From Methanosarcina barkeri 3 (GTDB lineage Archaea > Halobacteriota > Methanosarcinia > Methanosarcinales > Methanosarcinaceae), in the NCBI RefSeq assembly GCF_000970305.1, contig NZ_CP009517.1, forward strand, positions 310,001 to 374,000: 64,000 bases of DNA, read 5' to 3'. The translations under genes were made by a program, and so were the position numbers. A model generated the notes under the pieces. The model did no database searches and was not told where the DNA came from. It worked only from the letters and a program-made list of their open reading frames with translations. Positions 1 through 8,180 of this stretch are shown piece after piece (the first letter of the stretch is position 1; every line of letters starts with the position of its first letter).

Positions 1-807
1 TCTTCCTGTTGCCACGAGGATTTCGTCCACGGTTATTTCTACTTCCCGTTCCGAGCCGTTTTCCTTTGCAATAACCGTTTTCTGCCCGTTATCTTCTTTC
101 CGAACTTCTATGGCTTCATGGTTTGTAATTATCTGCATGTACTCCGACATTTTCATACTGGCAAGTCTGGAGATCTCGGGCTCCTCCTGCGGAAGAAACT
201 GGGAATTTCTCCCGATGACCGTGACTCTGGTTCCCATAGCTGAAAAAAAGTGCCCGTATTCGGCTGCAATGTAACTCCCTCCCAAGATAGCGAGCTTTTC
301 TGGGCGTTCCGTGAGTTTAAGCACAGTATCACTTGTAAGGTATCCTGCTTCTTCGAGACCCTTAATAGGAGGAATCGCAGGTTTTGAACCAGTACATAGA
401 AAGATCATTTCGGAGTGGAGGGTTTTTTCACCTACTTTCAGGGTATAAGGTGAGATAAACTCCGCACTTTCGTGATAGTAGTCAAGATAAGGGTTATCGG
501 TCAACCCATTCCTTATCGCCTCGACATCTTCTCCTATTTTCCTGCGCATCCTTTCCATAATTGCAAGGAAATCAATGTCCTTTATTTCAATATTAATTCC
601 GAAAACAGATGCGGTTCCAATTTCCCTGATGAGTTCGGCAGGATAGAGCAGGATTTTTGAAGGAATGCATCCTCTGGTAAGGCAGATCCCGCCGGGTTCA
701 TCTTTGTCGATAACCGCAACTCTCATTTCAGGTTTTGAATCAAGAATAGGATTTATGTAGTTCATTGCAGAACCCGTACCTATTATAATAAGGTCGTAGT
801 TTTCCAT
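1..807 (-). CDS. Pyridine nucleotide-disulfide oxidoreductase, dihydrolipoamide dehydrogenase-like (3' end outside window)
   Basis: Reading from the ATG at 807, the protein opens with an FAD-binding Rossmann segment (IIIGTGSAMN, residues 7-16) and then the redox-active pair GGICLTRGCIPSK, with C42 and C47. This is the class I flavoprotein disulfide reductase signature. A second nucleotide-binding fold (GGSYIAAEYGH) follows near residue 170, as expected for NAD(P)H binding. The reading frame is open to the window edge, so about 269 residues of a usual 450-480 are visible. The family moves electrons between NAD(P)H and a disulfide such as lipoamide, mercury(II) or low-molecular-weight thiols. 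The substrate cannot be told from this part. The C-terminal dimerisation domain with the catalytic His-Glu pair is outside the window. It is divergent from the DUF92 gene at 1094. Confidence 0.9.
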   Translation of the reverse strand, partial: MENYDLIIIGTGSAMNYINPILDSKPEMRVAVIDKDEPGGICLTRGCIPSKILLYPAELIREIGTASVFGINIEIKDIDFLAIMERMRRKIGEDVEAIRNGLTDNPYLDYYHESAEFISPYTLKVGEKTLHSEMIFLCTGSKPAIPPIKGLEEAGYLTSDTVLKLTERPEKLAILGGSYIAAEYGHFFSAMGTRVTVIGRNSQFLPQEEPEISRLASMKMSEYMQIITNHEAIEVRKEDNGQKTVIAKENGSEREVEITVDEILVATGR

Positions 808-1028
808 GTTTTCCCCTCATCACACATATCTGTTTGGAACTATGAGAAATAGATTAAGTTTAACAAATCCCGAATAACAAATGTGAGGCAAAAGTTATTT
901 TATTCATTGAACTATTTCTATATAACTTAAAGGGTTTGTCTAAATTACTTCCCAATCGCAACTACTAAACAGATATTTTTAAGTTTTAACATGTAGTTTT
1001 AATCATCTCTGAAAGAAAAACAATTGTT

Positions 1029-1038
1029 ATTTATAAAG
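1029..1038 (+). promoter_or_regulatory. Probable TATA box for the DUF92 gene
   Basis: A TTTATAAAG-type archaeal TATA element lies about 56-65 bases before the ATG at 1094, in an A+T-rich divergent spacer. Inferred from position and sequence only. Confidence 0.4.
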
Positions 1039-1093
1039 ATAAGCTTATTCTATGTAACTTCCCAGAAAAAGTAAAAACAAAAGATGTCTTATA

Positions 1094-2449
1094 ATGAACA
1101 GAGCTGCCCGAATCCTTAAAAGCGGGAATTCCTGCCAGAGAATTCCTGTAACGCATATCTTATATCTCCTGCTCATTCTTATAGCTCCTTTTGCAGGAGT
1201 GAATCTTCTTTTTCTCTTATCCATCGTTCTTTTTCTGGGAATACGACTTTCTGGAAACTCCTTTTCCTGTGATAGAGATGTTACCAGCCTTACTTTTTCC
1301 CTGGTTATCATGCTCTTTGTTTCCATGATTTCGAGTGTTTCTTCTTATGCCTATCCTTTCTACATAGTACTTGGAGCGTTTGCAATTGCGGCAGTAGGAA
1401 ACCATAAAACATCTTTTTCGGAGACCGAGTCTGTACCTGATTTAAATTTAAGACGGAGGAGAATCAAAAAGAAGAGTTTTTCAATTATCTGGAGTTCGGC
1501 TTTCCTGGCACTTCGGATTGCTGCTTCATTCTTTGCCGCAAGCTGGATTGTCTACTGGCAGAAACTTCCGGTCTCATATAACATGATTTTCTTCATATCT
1601 GTTATCGGGGCAGTTACAGGTTCTCTTTTCGAGTCAATCCCCTCCAAAATAGACAAAAATATTTCTGTGCCTCTGGGTGCAGGCATGACAATGTGGATTT
1701 TTGAAGATTTCAGGTACTGGGTGCCTCCCGAAAAAATGGTTGTAGCACTCATATTCTCCTTTTTCCTGGGTATACTGGCTTACAGGGCGAAGATTGCAGA
1801 TGTATCTGCACTTCTGAGTGCCGCCCTTCTGGGAGTCCTGATAATTGTCTTCAGCGGGCTTTCCTGGTTCCTGCTTCTGCTCACATTTTTTATTCTCGGA
1901 GGCGGGTTTACAAAATATAAATATACATACAAAGAATCCATAGGAATTGCACAGGCTAAAGACGGCATCCGGAGTTATGAAAATGTATTTTCGAACAGTA
2001 CGGCAGCTCTTGCCCTTGCAGTAGCATATGGGGTCTTCCCGGAACATAGTCTCCCGATCATCTATGCCTATATGGGTACGGTTGCAACAGCTACCGGAGA
2101 TACTCTGGCAAGCGAAATCGGAACAACGGCAAAAGGAAGGCCAAGAATGATAACAACCCTCAAACTCTCGGAACCCGGAGTCGACGGAGCCGTATCGTTT
2201 CTTGGGGAACTTGCTGCAATCTTAGGTTCTGCAGTGATAGGAGTCCTTGCATACTTACTGGGAGTTTCGGACAATTTTATATTAACAGTCCTTATTACAA
2301 CCGCAGGAGGCTTTTTTGGGACAAATATGGACAGCCTCCTTGGGGCTACGCTTCAGAAAAGGGGAGTGCTCTCAAATAGCGGAGTTAATTTCGTGGCGAC
2401 CTTTGCAGGTGCCGGAATCTCAGCAATTCTATATTTCCTCATAACTTGA
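1094..2449 (+). CDS. DUF92 family integral membrane protein (TIGR00297 type)
   Basis: This 451-residue protein is highly hydrophobic with many membrane segments. The C-terminal half carries the DUF92 signature: the ATGDTLASEIGT segment near residue 335, then a GRPRMITTLK loop, a PGVDGAVS loop and a glycine-rich GGFFGTNMDSLLGA segment. DUF92 includes plant VTE6 phytyl-phosphate kinase, and the family is related to dolichol/phytol kinases using CTP. A role in polyprenyl phosphate or archaeal lipid metabolism is therefore plausible but not shown here. The N-terminal half adds further membrane helices, as in the longer archaeal versions. The ATG at 1094 is chosen because it precedes the first hydrophobic segment; an upstream ATG at 1084 is in another frame. 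The gene is monocistronic as far as can be seen. Confidence 0.8.
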   Translation: MNRAARILKSGNSCQRIPVTHILYLLLILIAPFAGVNLLFLLSIVLFLGIRLSGNSFSCDRDVTSLTFSLVIMLFVSMISSVSSYAYPFYIVLGAFAIAAVGNHKTSFSETESVPDLNLRRRRIKKKSFSIIWSSAFLALRIAASFFAASWIVYWQKLPVSYNMIFFISVIGAVTGSLFESIPSKIDKNISVPLGAGMTMWIFEDFRYWVPPEKMVVALIFSFFLGILAYRAKIADVSALLSAALLGVLIIVFSGLSWFLLLLTFFILGGGFTKYKYTYKESIGIAQAKDGIRSYENVFSNSTAALALAVAYGVFPEHSLPIIYAYMGTVATATGDTLASEIGTTAKGRPRMITTLKLSEPGVDGAVSFLGELAAILGSAVIGVLAYLLGVSDNFILTVLITTAGGFFGTNMDSLLGATLQKRGVLSNSGVNFVATFAGAGISAILYFLIT

Positions 2450-2811
2450 ATCAAATACGAAATAAGTCTTAATAGCTGGTTTTATTTCCTTATATGTTTC
2501 TGAAACTCTCAGGCTCCTTATGCTGTTTATCAGGATTTTAAAACCTTTATTTTAAAATCTTTATCAGGTTTTTTATACGTTTTCAGGCTTTAGCTTCTTA
2601 TAGATTTTCAGGCTTTTGTTTCTTATCCACTTTTCTCCAGCTTATTACAAGCTAATCTCAGGTTCTTTATATTTTTTTTCTTAATCTAATATACTCTAAA
2701 GAAGCATCCATTTATATTTTCATAACATATCTTTAAGGAAACAGGGTTACTAAACCATTCCACTTCTCATTTCTTCGATTCTTAATTTTCAAGCTTACAG
2801 GAAGTGAACAG
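2450..2811. other. T-rich intergenic spacer
   Basis: The 362-base spacer is T-rich on the + strand, which suits termination of the DUF92 gene. It contains imperfect repeats of a TTTTCAGGCTTT-like word (about 2579-2625). A TATA-like TTTATATTTTC lies about 100 bases before the DJ-1 gene. I see no credible ORF. Confidence 0.4.
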
Positions 2812-3354
2812 ATGACAGAAACCGAGTATAAACACAAAAAAATCCTGCTCATAATTGCCCAGGAGCAGTTCAGGGACGAGGAATGCTTTGTTCCGAAGCA
2901 GCTTTTTGAGGCTGCAGGAGTAAAAGTTACCGTTGCAGCCGAATCTACTAAAACTGCAAAAGGGATGCTCGGAGGTACAATCAAGCCTGATATCGCGATC
3001 TCTGATGCCAGGATTGACGATTATGAGGCAATTGTAATTTCAGGAGGTTCAGGTTCAAGAAAATACCTGTGGGATAACAAAACTCTGCAGGCACTTATAA
3101 AGGAAGCTGATGCCTTGAAAAAGGTGATCTCTGCAATCTGCATTTCCCCTGTAGTACTGGCAAGGGCAGGTATCTTGAAGGGTAAAGAGAGTACAGTCTT
3201 CAAAAGTCCGGATACGTTACGCGAACTTAAGGAACACGGAGCTGTCTATCTGGATCAGGATATAGTGGTTTCGGGCCGGGTAGTCACAGGACGCGACCCT
3301 GCAAGTGCTGACGCGTTTGGAAAAGCCGTACTTGAGGCCCTGAAAAAAGCTTAA
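2812..3354 (+). CDS. DJ-1/PfpI family protein
   Basis: The 180-residue protein has the DJ-1/PfpI fold signature. The N-terminal strand KILLIIAQEQFRDEE carries the conserved acidic residue, AIVISGGSGS forms the glycine-rich loop, and AICISPVVLARAGILKG places the nucleophilic cysteine at the elbow. The usual histidine after the cysteine in PfpI proteases (C-H-G/A-P) is replaced by isoleucine (CISP). Peptidase activity is therefore doubtful and a glyoxalase or redox-chaperone role is equally possible. The start is the ATG at 2812 after a GGAAGTGA ribosome site. It is followed by a gap and then the SagB-like gene on the same strand, with no clear operon link. Confidence 0.88.
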   Translation: MTETEYKHKKILLIIAQEQFRDEECFVPKQLFEAAGVKVTVAAESTKTAKGMLGGTIKPDIAISDARIDDYEAIVISGGSGSRKYLWDNKTLQALIKEADALKKVISAICISPVVLARAGILKGKESTVFKSPDTLRELKEHGAVYLDQDIVVSGRVVTGRDPASADAFGKAVLEALKKA

Positions 3355-3462
3355 CTTTCATCAAAGATCCTGAAATGCTGCTCTCCTTTACTTAAAAAGC
3401 AGATATCTCTTACTGAAACGGTTGTTTGAAAATTGGATTTTCCGGCTACGGGTGTGTTTATT

Positions 3463-5289
3463 ATGACAAAAGAACTTGAAGCCATACTGGCCTACCACCA
3501 GGCAAGTAAACACAACTTCAAATCTTATGCTCCGGGTCCTCACCGCCTGGATTTACGTCTCAAGCCAGATTCTTTCCTTAACTATCATGGGACTCGACTT
3601 TTGAATCTGGAAATCTGGAGTGATGAGCAAACAAAAGCTGAGATTTATCCTACTTATGAGCAGGCTTTCTCACCTGAAAAACTCAAGCCATCTGAGCTGA
3701 ATGCGAAATCAATTTCCAGACTTTTTTTTGACAGCTTTGCAATTTCGGTCTGGAAATTGGCGGAAGGTACAGAATGGCCACTCCGTGTTAATCCTTCAAG
3801 CGGAAACCTTCACCCTACTGAGGTTTACCTCCTTTCCGGTCCTATGAAGGGACTTCTGAAAAACCCGTCGATCTGCCATTATGCTCCTTTGCCTCATGCC
3901 CTTGAAATCAGAGCAGAATTTTCCCAGGCTACCTGGAAACTGTTAAGTTCAGGTTTTCCTGAAGGCACTTTTTTCGTAGGTTTGAGTTCAATTTTCTGGC
4001 GGGTTTCCTGGAAATACGGGCTCAGGGCCTTTCGATATGCTCAGCATGATATAGGGCATGCAATTGCTGCCCTGACCTTTGCTGCTGCCGGGCTTGGCTG
4101 GAAAACAAGTCTTCTTCCGGACATGAGTTCGAAAGATATTGCTGCACTTCTTGGCATTTCCGGAGAGAAAGGCCCTGAAAAACAGGAGCCTGCCTGTTTG
4201 CTTGCGGTTTATCCGGCAGAAAAGACCTGTACAAAAAGCAGGACTTCCTCAGTCGTGATTTCTGATTTTAAAAATCTTTCCTGGAAAGGTATTCCTAACA
4301 GTTTAAGTCCAGAGCATGTTGAATGGGTAGGTATTGAAGATGCGGCCTCGGCAGCTCAGAAGAGGGAAACCGATTACCTGGATAAAAGAGAAGAATCAAA
4401 CGAAAAACTAAAAGAGGAGCTAAAAGAAAAATCAAACGAAAAACTAAAAGAGCAATTAAAAGAAAAATCAAATGAAGAACTGAAAGAAGAACTGAAAGAA
4501 GAACTAAAAGAAGAATTAAAAGAAAAATCAAATGAAGAATTAAAAGAAGAACTAAAATCCAATATGCAAGCTGCTTCATCGCTGAAAGCCAGCAGTTTCA
4601 AAAACCTGTTAAATCTTGATACGGTTCCCCTGCGTGAAGTTATTCGGAAAAGGAGAAGTGCTATTGAGATGAATAATAGCGCATACCTGGAAAATGAAAT
4701 TTTTTATGCTATGCTGCAAAGAACCCTTCCGGAAAATAATCCAATTTTCAATTCCCTTGCTTTCGGTCCCTTTACTCACCTTCTTCTTTTCGTAAACCAC
4801 GTAAAAGATCTTCTTCCGGGACTTTATATATTCCTTCGTAAACCCGAGGAAAAAGATAGGCTTAAAGCTGCGATCAGACCGGACTTTTTATGGGAAAAAC
4901 CGAAAAACTGCCCTTCAGACCTTGAGTTTTACCTCTTGATGGAAGAAACTCTGGATTCTTTTGCAGCCCAGCTTTCCTGTAAGCAGCGAAAAGCTGCCGA
5001 TTCATGTTTTACTGCCTGCATGCTCTCTGAGTTTGAAGAGCCTCTGAAGAGGTTCGGGGCCTGGATGTATCCTTACCTTTTCTGGGAGTGCGGAATTCTG
5101 GGGCAGCTTCTTTACCTTGAAGCCGAGGCATATGGCCTAAGGGGCTGTGGGATTGGGTGTTTCTTTGATGACCCTTTGCACGATGCCATAGGTCTCAAAG
5201 GGCTCGAATTCCAGGACCTCTATCATTTCGCTGTTGGTTATCCACTTCCGGAGATCGGTGTTCTCACTCTGCCTGCATACGAAAAGTAA
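3463..5289 (+). CDS. SagB-type nitroreductase-fold protein with two catalytic domains and a charged repeat linker
   Basis: About 608 residues carry two FMN-dependent nitroreductase-like domains. The first has the SagB hallmark RVNPSSGNLHPTEVYL followed by a DIGHAIAALTFAAAGLGW segment. The second starts around VPLREVIRKRRSA and ends with EAYGLRGCGIGCFFDD and the FAVGYPLPE tail. Between them (nucleotides about 4386-4560) is a run of EELKEELKEKSNEK repeats that should form a highly charged single helix or coiled coil. SagB dehydrogenases oxidise azolines to azoles in peptide natural products, and two-domain stand-alone versions are common in archaea and bacteria with unknown substrate. No YcaO cyclodehydratase gene is visible nearby, so a RiPP role is unsupported. 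The frame is open from a TTG at 3433, but the ATG at 3463 is the more likely start. Confidence 0.85.
   Translation: MTKELEAILAYHQASKHNFKSYAPGPHRLDLRLKPDSFLNYHGTRLLNLEIWSDEQTKAEIYPTYEQAFSPEKLKPSELNAKSISRLFFDSFAISVWKLAEGTEWPLRVNPSSGNLHPTEVYLLSGPMKGLLKNPSICHYAPLPHALEIRAEFSQATWKLLSSGFPEGTFFVGLSSIFWRVSWKYGLRAFRYAQHDIGHAIAALTFAAAGLGWKTSLLPDMSSKDIAALLGISGEKGPEKQEPACLLAVYPAEKTCTKSRTSSVVISDFKNLSWKGIPNSLSPEHVEWVGIEDAASAAQKRETDYLDKREESNEKLKEELKEKSNEKLKEQLKEKSNEELKEELKEELKEELKEKSNEELKEELKSNMQAASSLKASSFKNLLNLDTVPLREVIRKRRSAIEMNNSAYLENEIFYAMLQRTLPENNPIFNSLAFGPFTHLLLFVNHVKDLLPGLYIFLRKPEEKDRLKAAIRPDFLWEKPKNCPSDLEFYLLMEETLDSFAAQLSCKQRKAADSCFTACMLSEFEEPLKRFGAWMYPYLFWECGILGQLLYLEAEAYGLRGCGIGCFFDDPLHDAIGLKGLEFQDLYHFAVGYPLPEIGVLTLPAYEK
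4386..4560 (+). repeat. In-frame repeats encoding EELKEELKEK-type linker
   Basis: The DNA here is a set of near-copies of GAAGAACTAAAAGAA-like 12-15 base units inside the SagB-like gene. They keep the frame and give a Lys/Glu/Leu-rich helix between the two catalytic domains. Copy number is likely to vary between strains. Confidence 0.8.
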
Positions 5290-5404
5290 ATTTTTTATTC
5301 TTTTCCCCGGATCTTTCAGCTTATTAAATGCCTTGGCCGCTGTTATGCTGTCCTTAATGTGATTTCCTTATATACTATCCCACTTTCCATATGACCAAAA
5401 TGGA

Positions 5405-5468
5405 TAGCTCTCAGTTTTAATAGCTCTCAGTTTTAATAGCTCTCAGTTTTAATAGCTCTCAGTTTGGA
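5405..5468. repeat. 16-bp tandem repeat, 4 copies
   Basis: Four copies of TAGCTCTCAGTTTTAA start at 5405, 5421, 5437 and 5453, the last one diverged. They sit between the convergent ends of the SagB-like gene and the glutamine amidotransferase gene. Confidence 0.9.
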
Positions 5469-5511
5469 TAGATTTCAGTCACGACAAACGACAAATGAGA
5501 ACTATTCAGAC

Positions 5512-6216
5512 TTACTGACCTCTTACGACCTCTTCAAAATTGTCCAGCATACTGAACATCAATAATTTTGACTCTGTAAGAAGTGAGTCTCTATCCAGCA
5601 TCTCTTCTTCGCTCTGGATATACACTCCTTCAACCAGCTCATCTCTGCAGTTTTCAATAACGTTTTGGATTGTTTTATTGCTCATTTCTAGATGGAACTG
5701 AAGTCCGATTACCCTGTTTTTGTAGATAAAGCCCTGGTTTTTGCAGGCTTCACTTTCAAAGAGTCTTATTGCCTCTTCAGGCAGACCGAAAGTGTCTCCA
5801 TGCCAGTGAAATGCGGTAAATTTTTCAGGAATACCTTTTAGCAGAGGGTTTTCTGACTCCGGTTTGATCGTAAAAATTGGGAACCATCCGATCTCTTTAT
5901 AATTGTTTTTAAATACCTCGGCTTTCAGGACATCAGCAATAAGCTGAGCGCCAAGGCAAATTCCAAGAACTGCCTTTCCTGCGAAAATAGCTTCTTTGAG
6001 AAATATTTTTTCTTTCCTCAACCAGGGATATTTTTCGTACTCATAGATATTCATCGGTCCACCCATGACTATGAGAAGATCGAAGTTATCCATACTGGGA
6101 AAGTTATGATTTTCATATAAATGTGTGGTTGATAAAGAGTGCTTTCTTTCTTCTATCCATTCAACAATAGTTCCCAGTGTTTCAAACTCAACGTGCTGGA
6201 TGCAGTGTATTTTCAT
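5512..6216 (-). CDS. Class I glutamine amidotransferase (GMP synthase-like, stand-alone)
   Basis: The 234-residue protein is a stand-alone class I glutamine amidotransferase domain. It has the VMGGPMNIYEYEKYPWL oxyanion region, the nucleophile elbow GICLGAQLIADVL with C87, and the IGLQFHLEMS block that supplies the catalytic His and Glu. This matches the GuaA-like family (COG0518) that releases ammonia from glutamine or hydrolyses gamma-glutamyl compounds. No synthetase partner is adjacent, so the acceptor is unknown. The start is the ATG at 6216. A long pyrimidine tract of the + strand (about 6245-6400) lies just upstream and runs into the lysine-rich tail of the next gene. Confidence 0.9.
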   Translation of the reverse strand: MKIHCIQHVEFETLGTIVEWIEERKHSLSTTHLYENHNFPSMDNFDLLIVMGGPMNIYEYEKYPWLRKEKIFLKEAIFAGKAVLGICLGAQLIADVLKAEVFKNNYKEIGWFPIFTIKPESENPLLKGIPEKFTAFHWHGDTFGLPEEAIRLFESEACKNQGFIYKNRVIGLQFHLEMSNKTIQNVIENCRDELVEGVYIQSEEEMLDRDSLLTESKLLMFSMLDNFEEVVRGQ

Positions 6217-6359
6217 GCTTAAACCTTTATCTAAAACGTTTAAATTAATATTCCACTGCCTTTTTATTTTTCCCTTCTTTTACTTTTCCCTTCTTTTATT
6301 TTTTTTGTCCTTTATTCTTCTTTATTTTTTTCTCTTTTTTTATCTCTATATTTTCATTT

Positions 6360-7484
6360 TTATTTCTTTCTTTCTTCCGTACTTTCTTTCTTTTTTCCTC
6401 TTCTCAAACTTTTTATTCTGGGAACTCCTGGCTGAGAAGGCGGAGCAGGCAGTTCACACCCTGATGTCAGGTCACATTCCACTACAATTCCCCGCAACAG
6501 CCGGCCCAGAATATCCGAACCGGTGATAATTCTTTTCTCCTGGCCCCAGTAGAGGATAAGGTCCTGGTCGATCACATCGTCTTCAGGGTACTGAGGATAC
6601 ACCTTAAACTGCCTGATTACCTTTTCAAGTCTGGTTTTCGGAGATTTTACCACAACCGGAAAGTGGCAGTAAGAAAGGGGAATGAATGGGCCTTTCTTGT
6701 AGACGGCGTCCCTCAGAAAGCCATCCGCATCAAGCACCATGGTAGGCTCATCTTGAGGGTTGGTAATAACTACCCACTTTTTCCCTGAAGCTTCTATCTT
6801 TTGCAGAAACGGGTCATTCGGTTCTCTTTCGAAAGAAGGAAATATCGGACGGTTATTTTCAACTGGTAGTGAGATTATACTTCTTTCGTCTATTAGCGAG
6901 CCCTCATCTGATATGCTGACATCGTCTATGGAAAGAAAGTTCAGGGCTCCTATCCCTTCAAAAGAACCAATATCGGACTTTCCGGACTCAATGTGTTTTT
7001 CGAGCATAATCCGAATAGACTGTTCCTTGAAAAGGTCAAGTTTCTCTCTGCCTAGCCACCAGTCAAGAATCAGGGCTGTAGGTTTGGCAACCGGATAGAG
7101 CAGCAGCTGGTAGAAGCGGACTAAAGGAGTTAGTTTCGCTCCTATTGACAGAGCATTTCGAGAAAAATAAGCCTGAGGCACTATCTCTCCGAAACTGGTG
7201 ATAAAGAAAGTAGAGAAGAGAAAAGCTGAAGCTCCTGTCAGCACGGAACCTGTAAGCTGGGCAATTAGAACGTTTACCGCTATGTTTCCCCAGAGCAGTG
7301 TCGTAAGCAGGAAGTTTGAGTCCCGCCTGATCTGCAGGATTTTGATAGCCTCTTTATTGTTTGCTTCGGCCTCGATCTCAAGCCTGAGTCTCCCAAGGCC
7401 GAAAACCCCGATTGTCATTCCGGAAAATATAGCGGACTGCATCAGGCAGAATATAATCAATATCCAGGTAATAATTTCATTCAT
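6360..7484 (-). CDS. CNNM/DUF21 domain membrane protein with CBS-like region
   Basis: The 374-residue protein starts with the DUF21 (CNNM) transmembrane domain. Its first helix contains FSGMTIGVFGLGRLRLEIEA, followed by LLTTLLWGNIAVNVLIAQL and the FITSFGEIVPQAYF block typical of the family. The cytosolic part from about residue 175 resembles a divergent CBS pair. It ends in a very basic tail (RIKSLRRGKKKESTEERKK). CNNM/CorC-type proteins move or sense Mg2+ and other divalent ions in membranes. The tail is encoded by the long pyrimidine tract of the opposite strand, so it may be a recent low-complexity addition. Start ATG at 7484. Confidence 0.85.
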   Translation of the reverse strand: MNEIITWILIIFCLMQSAIFSGMTIGVFGLGRLRLEIEAEANNKEAIKILQIRRDSNFLLTTLLWGNIAVNVLIAQLTGSVLTGASAFLFSTFFITSFGEIVPQAYFSRNALSIGAKLTPLVRFYQLLLYPVAKPTALILDWWLGREKLDLFKEQSIRIMLEKHIESGKSDIGSFEGIGALNFLSIDDVSISDEGSLIDERSIISLPVENNRPIFPSFEREPNDPFLQKIEASGKKWVVITNPQDEPTMVLDADGFLRDAVYKKGPFIPLSYCHFPVVVKSPKTRLEKVIRQFKVYPQYPEDDVIDQDLILYWGQEKRIITGSDILGRLLRGIVVECDLTSGCELPAPPSQPGVPRIKSLRRGKKKESTEERKK

Positions 7485-8180
7485 TGCGAGTCTATAACCT
7501 CTATAATATTCATACTGGAATAATTTAACATAATTTTATCGGTAAATCCATATATAATCAATAGGTAAATCCATAGAAATCTACAGGTGAATCCAGAGAT
7601 AAACCATCAACGATTCTATTTTTCCGGTTTTTCATTACCTCGATTTGTGTGAATTTAGCCTTAAAATCTAATTTAATCTCGGACTTTTTTTGCCTCGAAC
7701 TAGCCATTAATTTATTTTAAACCTTACGTGATTTTTAACAGTGCTAAAAGGAAAGTTTCCAGGTAGTCTTAATTTTATTATTATGCCGTTCTTTAATTAT
7801 TACACCGTTCTAATAGTTTAACTTGCGTTCTCAGACTTTTTGCAAGCCTTTTGAAAAAACTGCTTGCCCGCAAGCCTTTTCAAAAAAGGCTTGAGCGAAA
7901 ACCCCAAGCAGTGTTTGGATTTGATTGAGAACCTTATCCCCAAACCCTATCAGTGTGATAAACCGGCGCAACGGTTTCGGGTCAACGGTTGCTTCAAAGC
8001 TTTACTTCAGCGTAATGTTTAATACAAACAAATTGTACTAAATGGTTGATCAGTCAACCACAACGAGGAAACATTATGAAGAGAATTGTCTCTTAAATAA
8101 TCTATCCTGCAACATAAATCAATTGCGATTTTTCTGACACTATAAGCCATAGATAACGACCCTTTAGATAAGTGATACAC
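7485..8180. other. Divergent intergenic region with a strong hairpin
   Basis: The 0.7-kb spacer separates the CNNM gene from the DHA2 exporter. It contains a perfect hairpin at 7871-7893 (CAAGCCTTTT, 3-base loop, AAAAGGCTTG), preceded by a related half copy at 7848-7859. The segment 7845-8000 is less A+T-rich than its flanks and looks like a dispersed Methanosarcina repeat. No convincing ORF is present. Confidence 0.5.

Noticed and set aside
1634-2047. 137-codon minus frame opposite the DUF92 gene
   Set aside because: Shadow of a membrane-protein gene; no start signals.
4295-4601. Antisense frames opposite the SagB-like linker
   Set aside because: They mirror the EELKEK repeats as hydrophobic/serine runs; they have no start signals and overlap a clear gene.
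6125-6526. 133-codon + frame through a pyrimidine tract
   Set aside because: Phe/Leu/Ser-rich product of a T-rich stretch that overlaps two minus-strand genes.
7845-8000. Less A+T-rich segment considered as a structured RNA gene
   Set aside because: Apart from one hairpin no tRNA, snoRNA or riboswitch pattern could be found; it is more likely a dispersed repeat.
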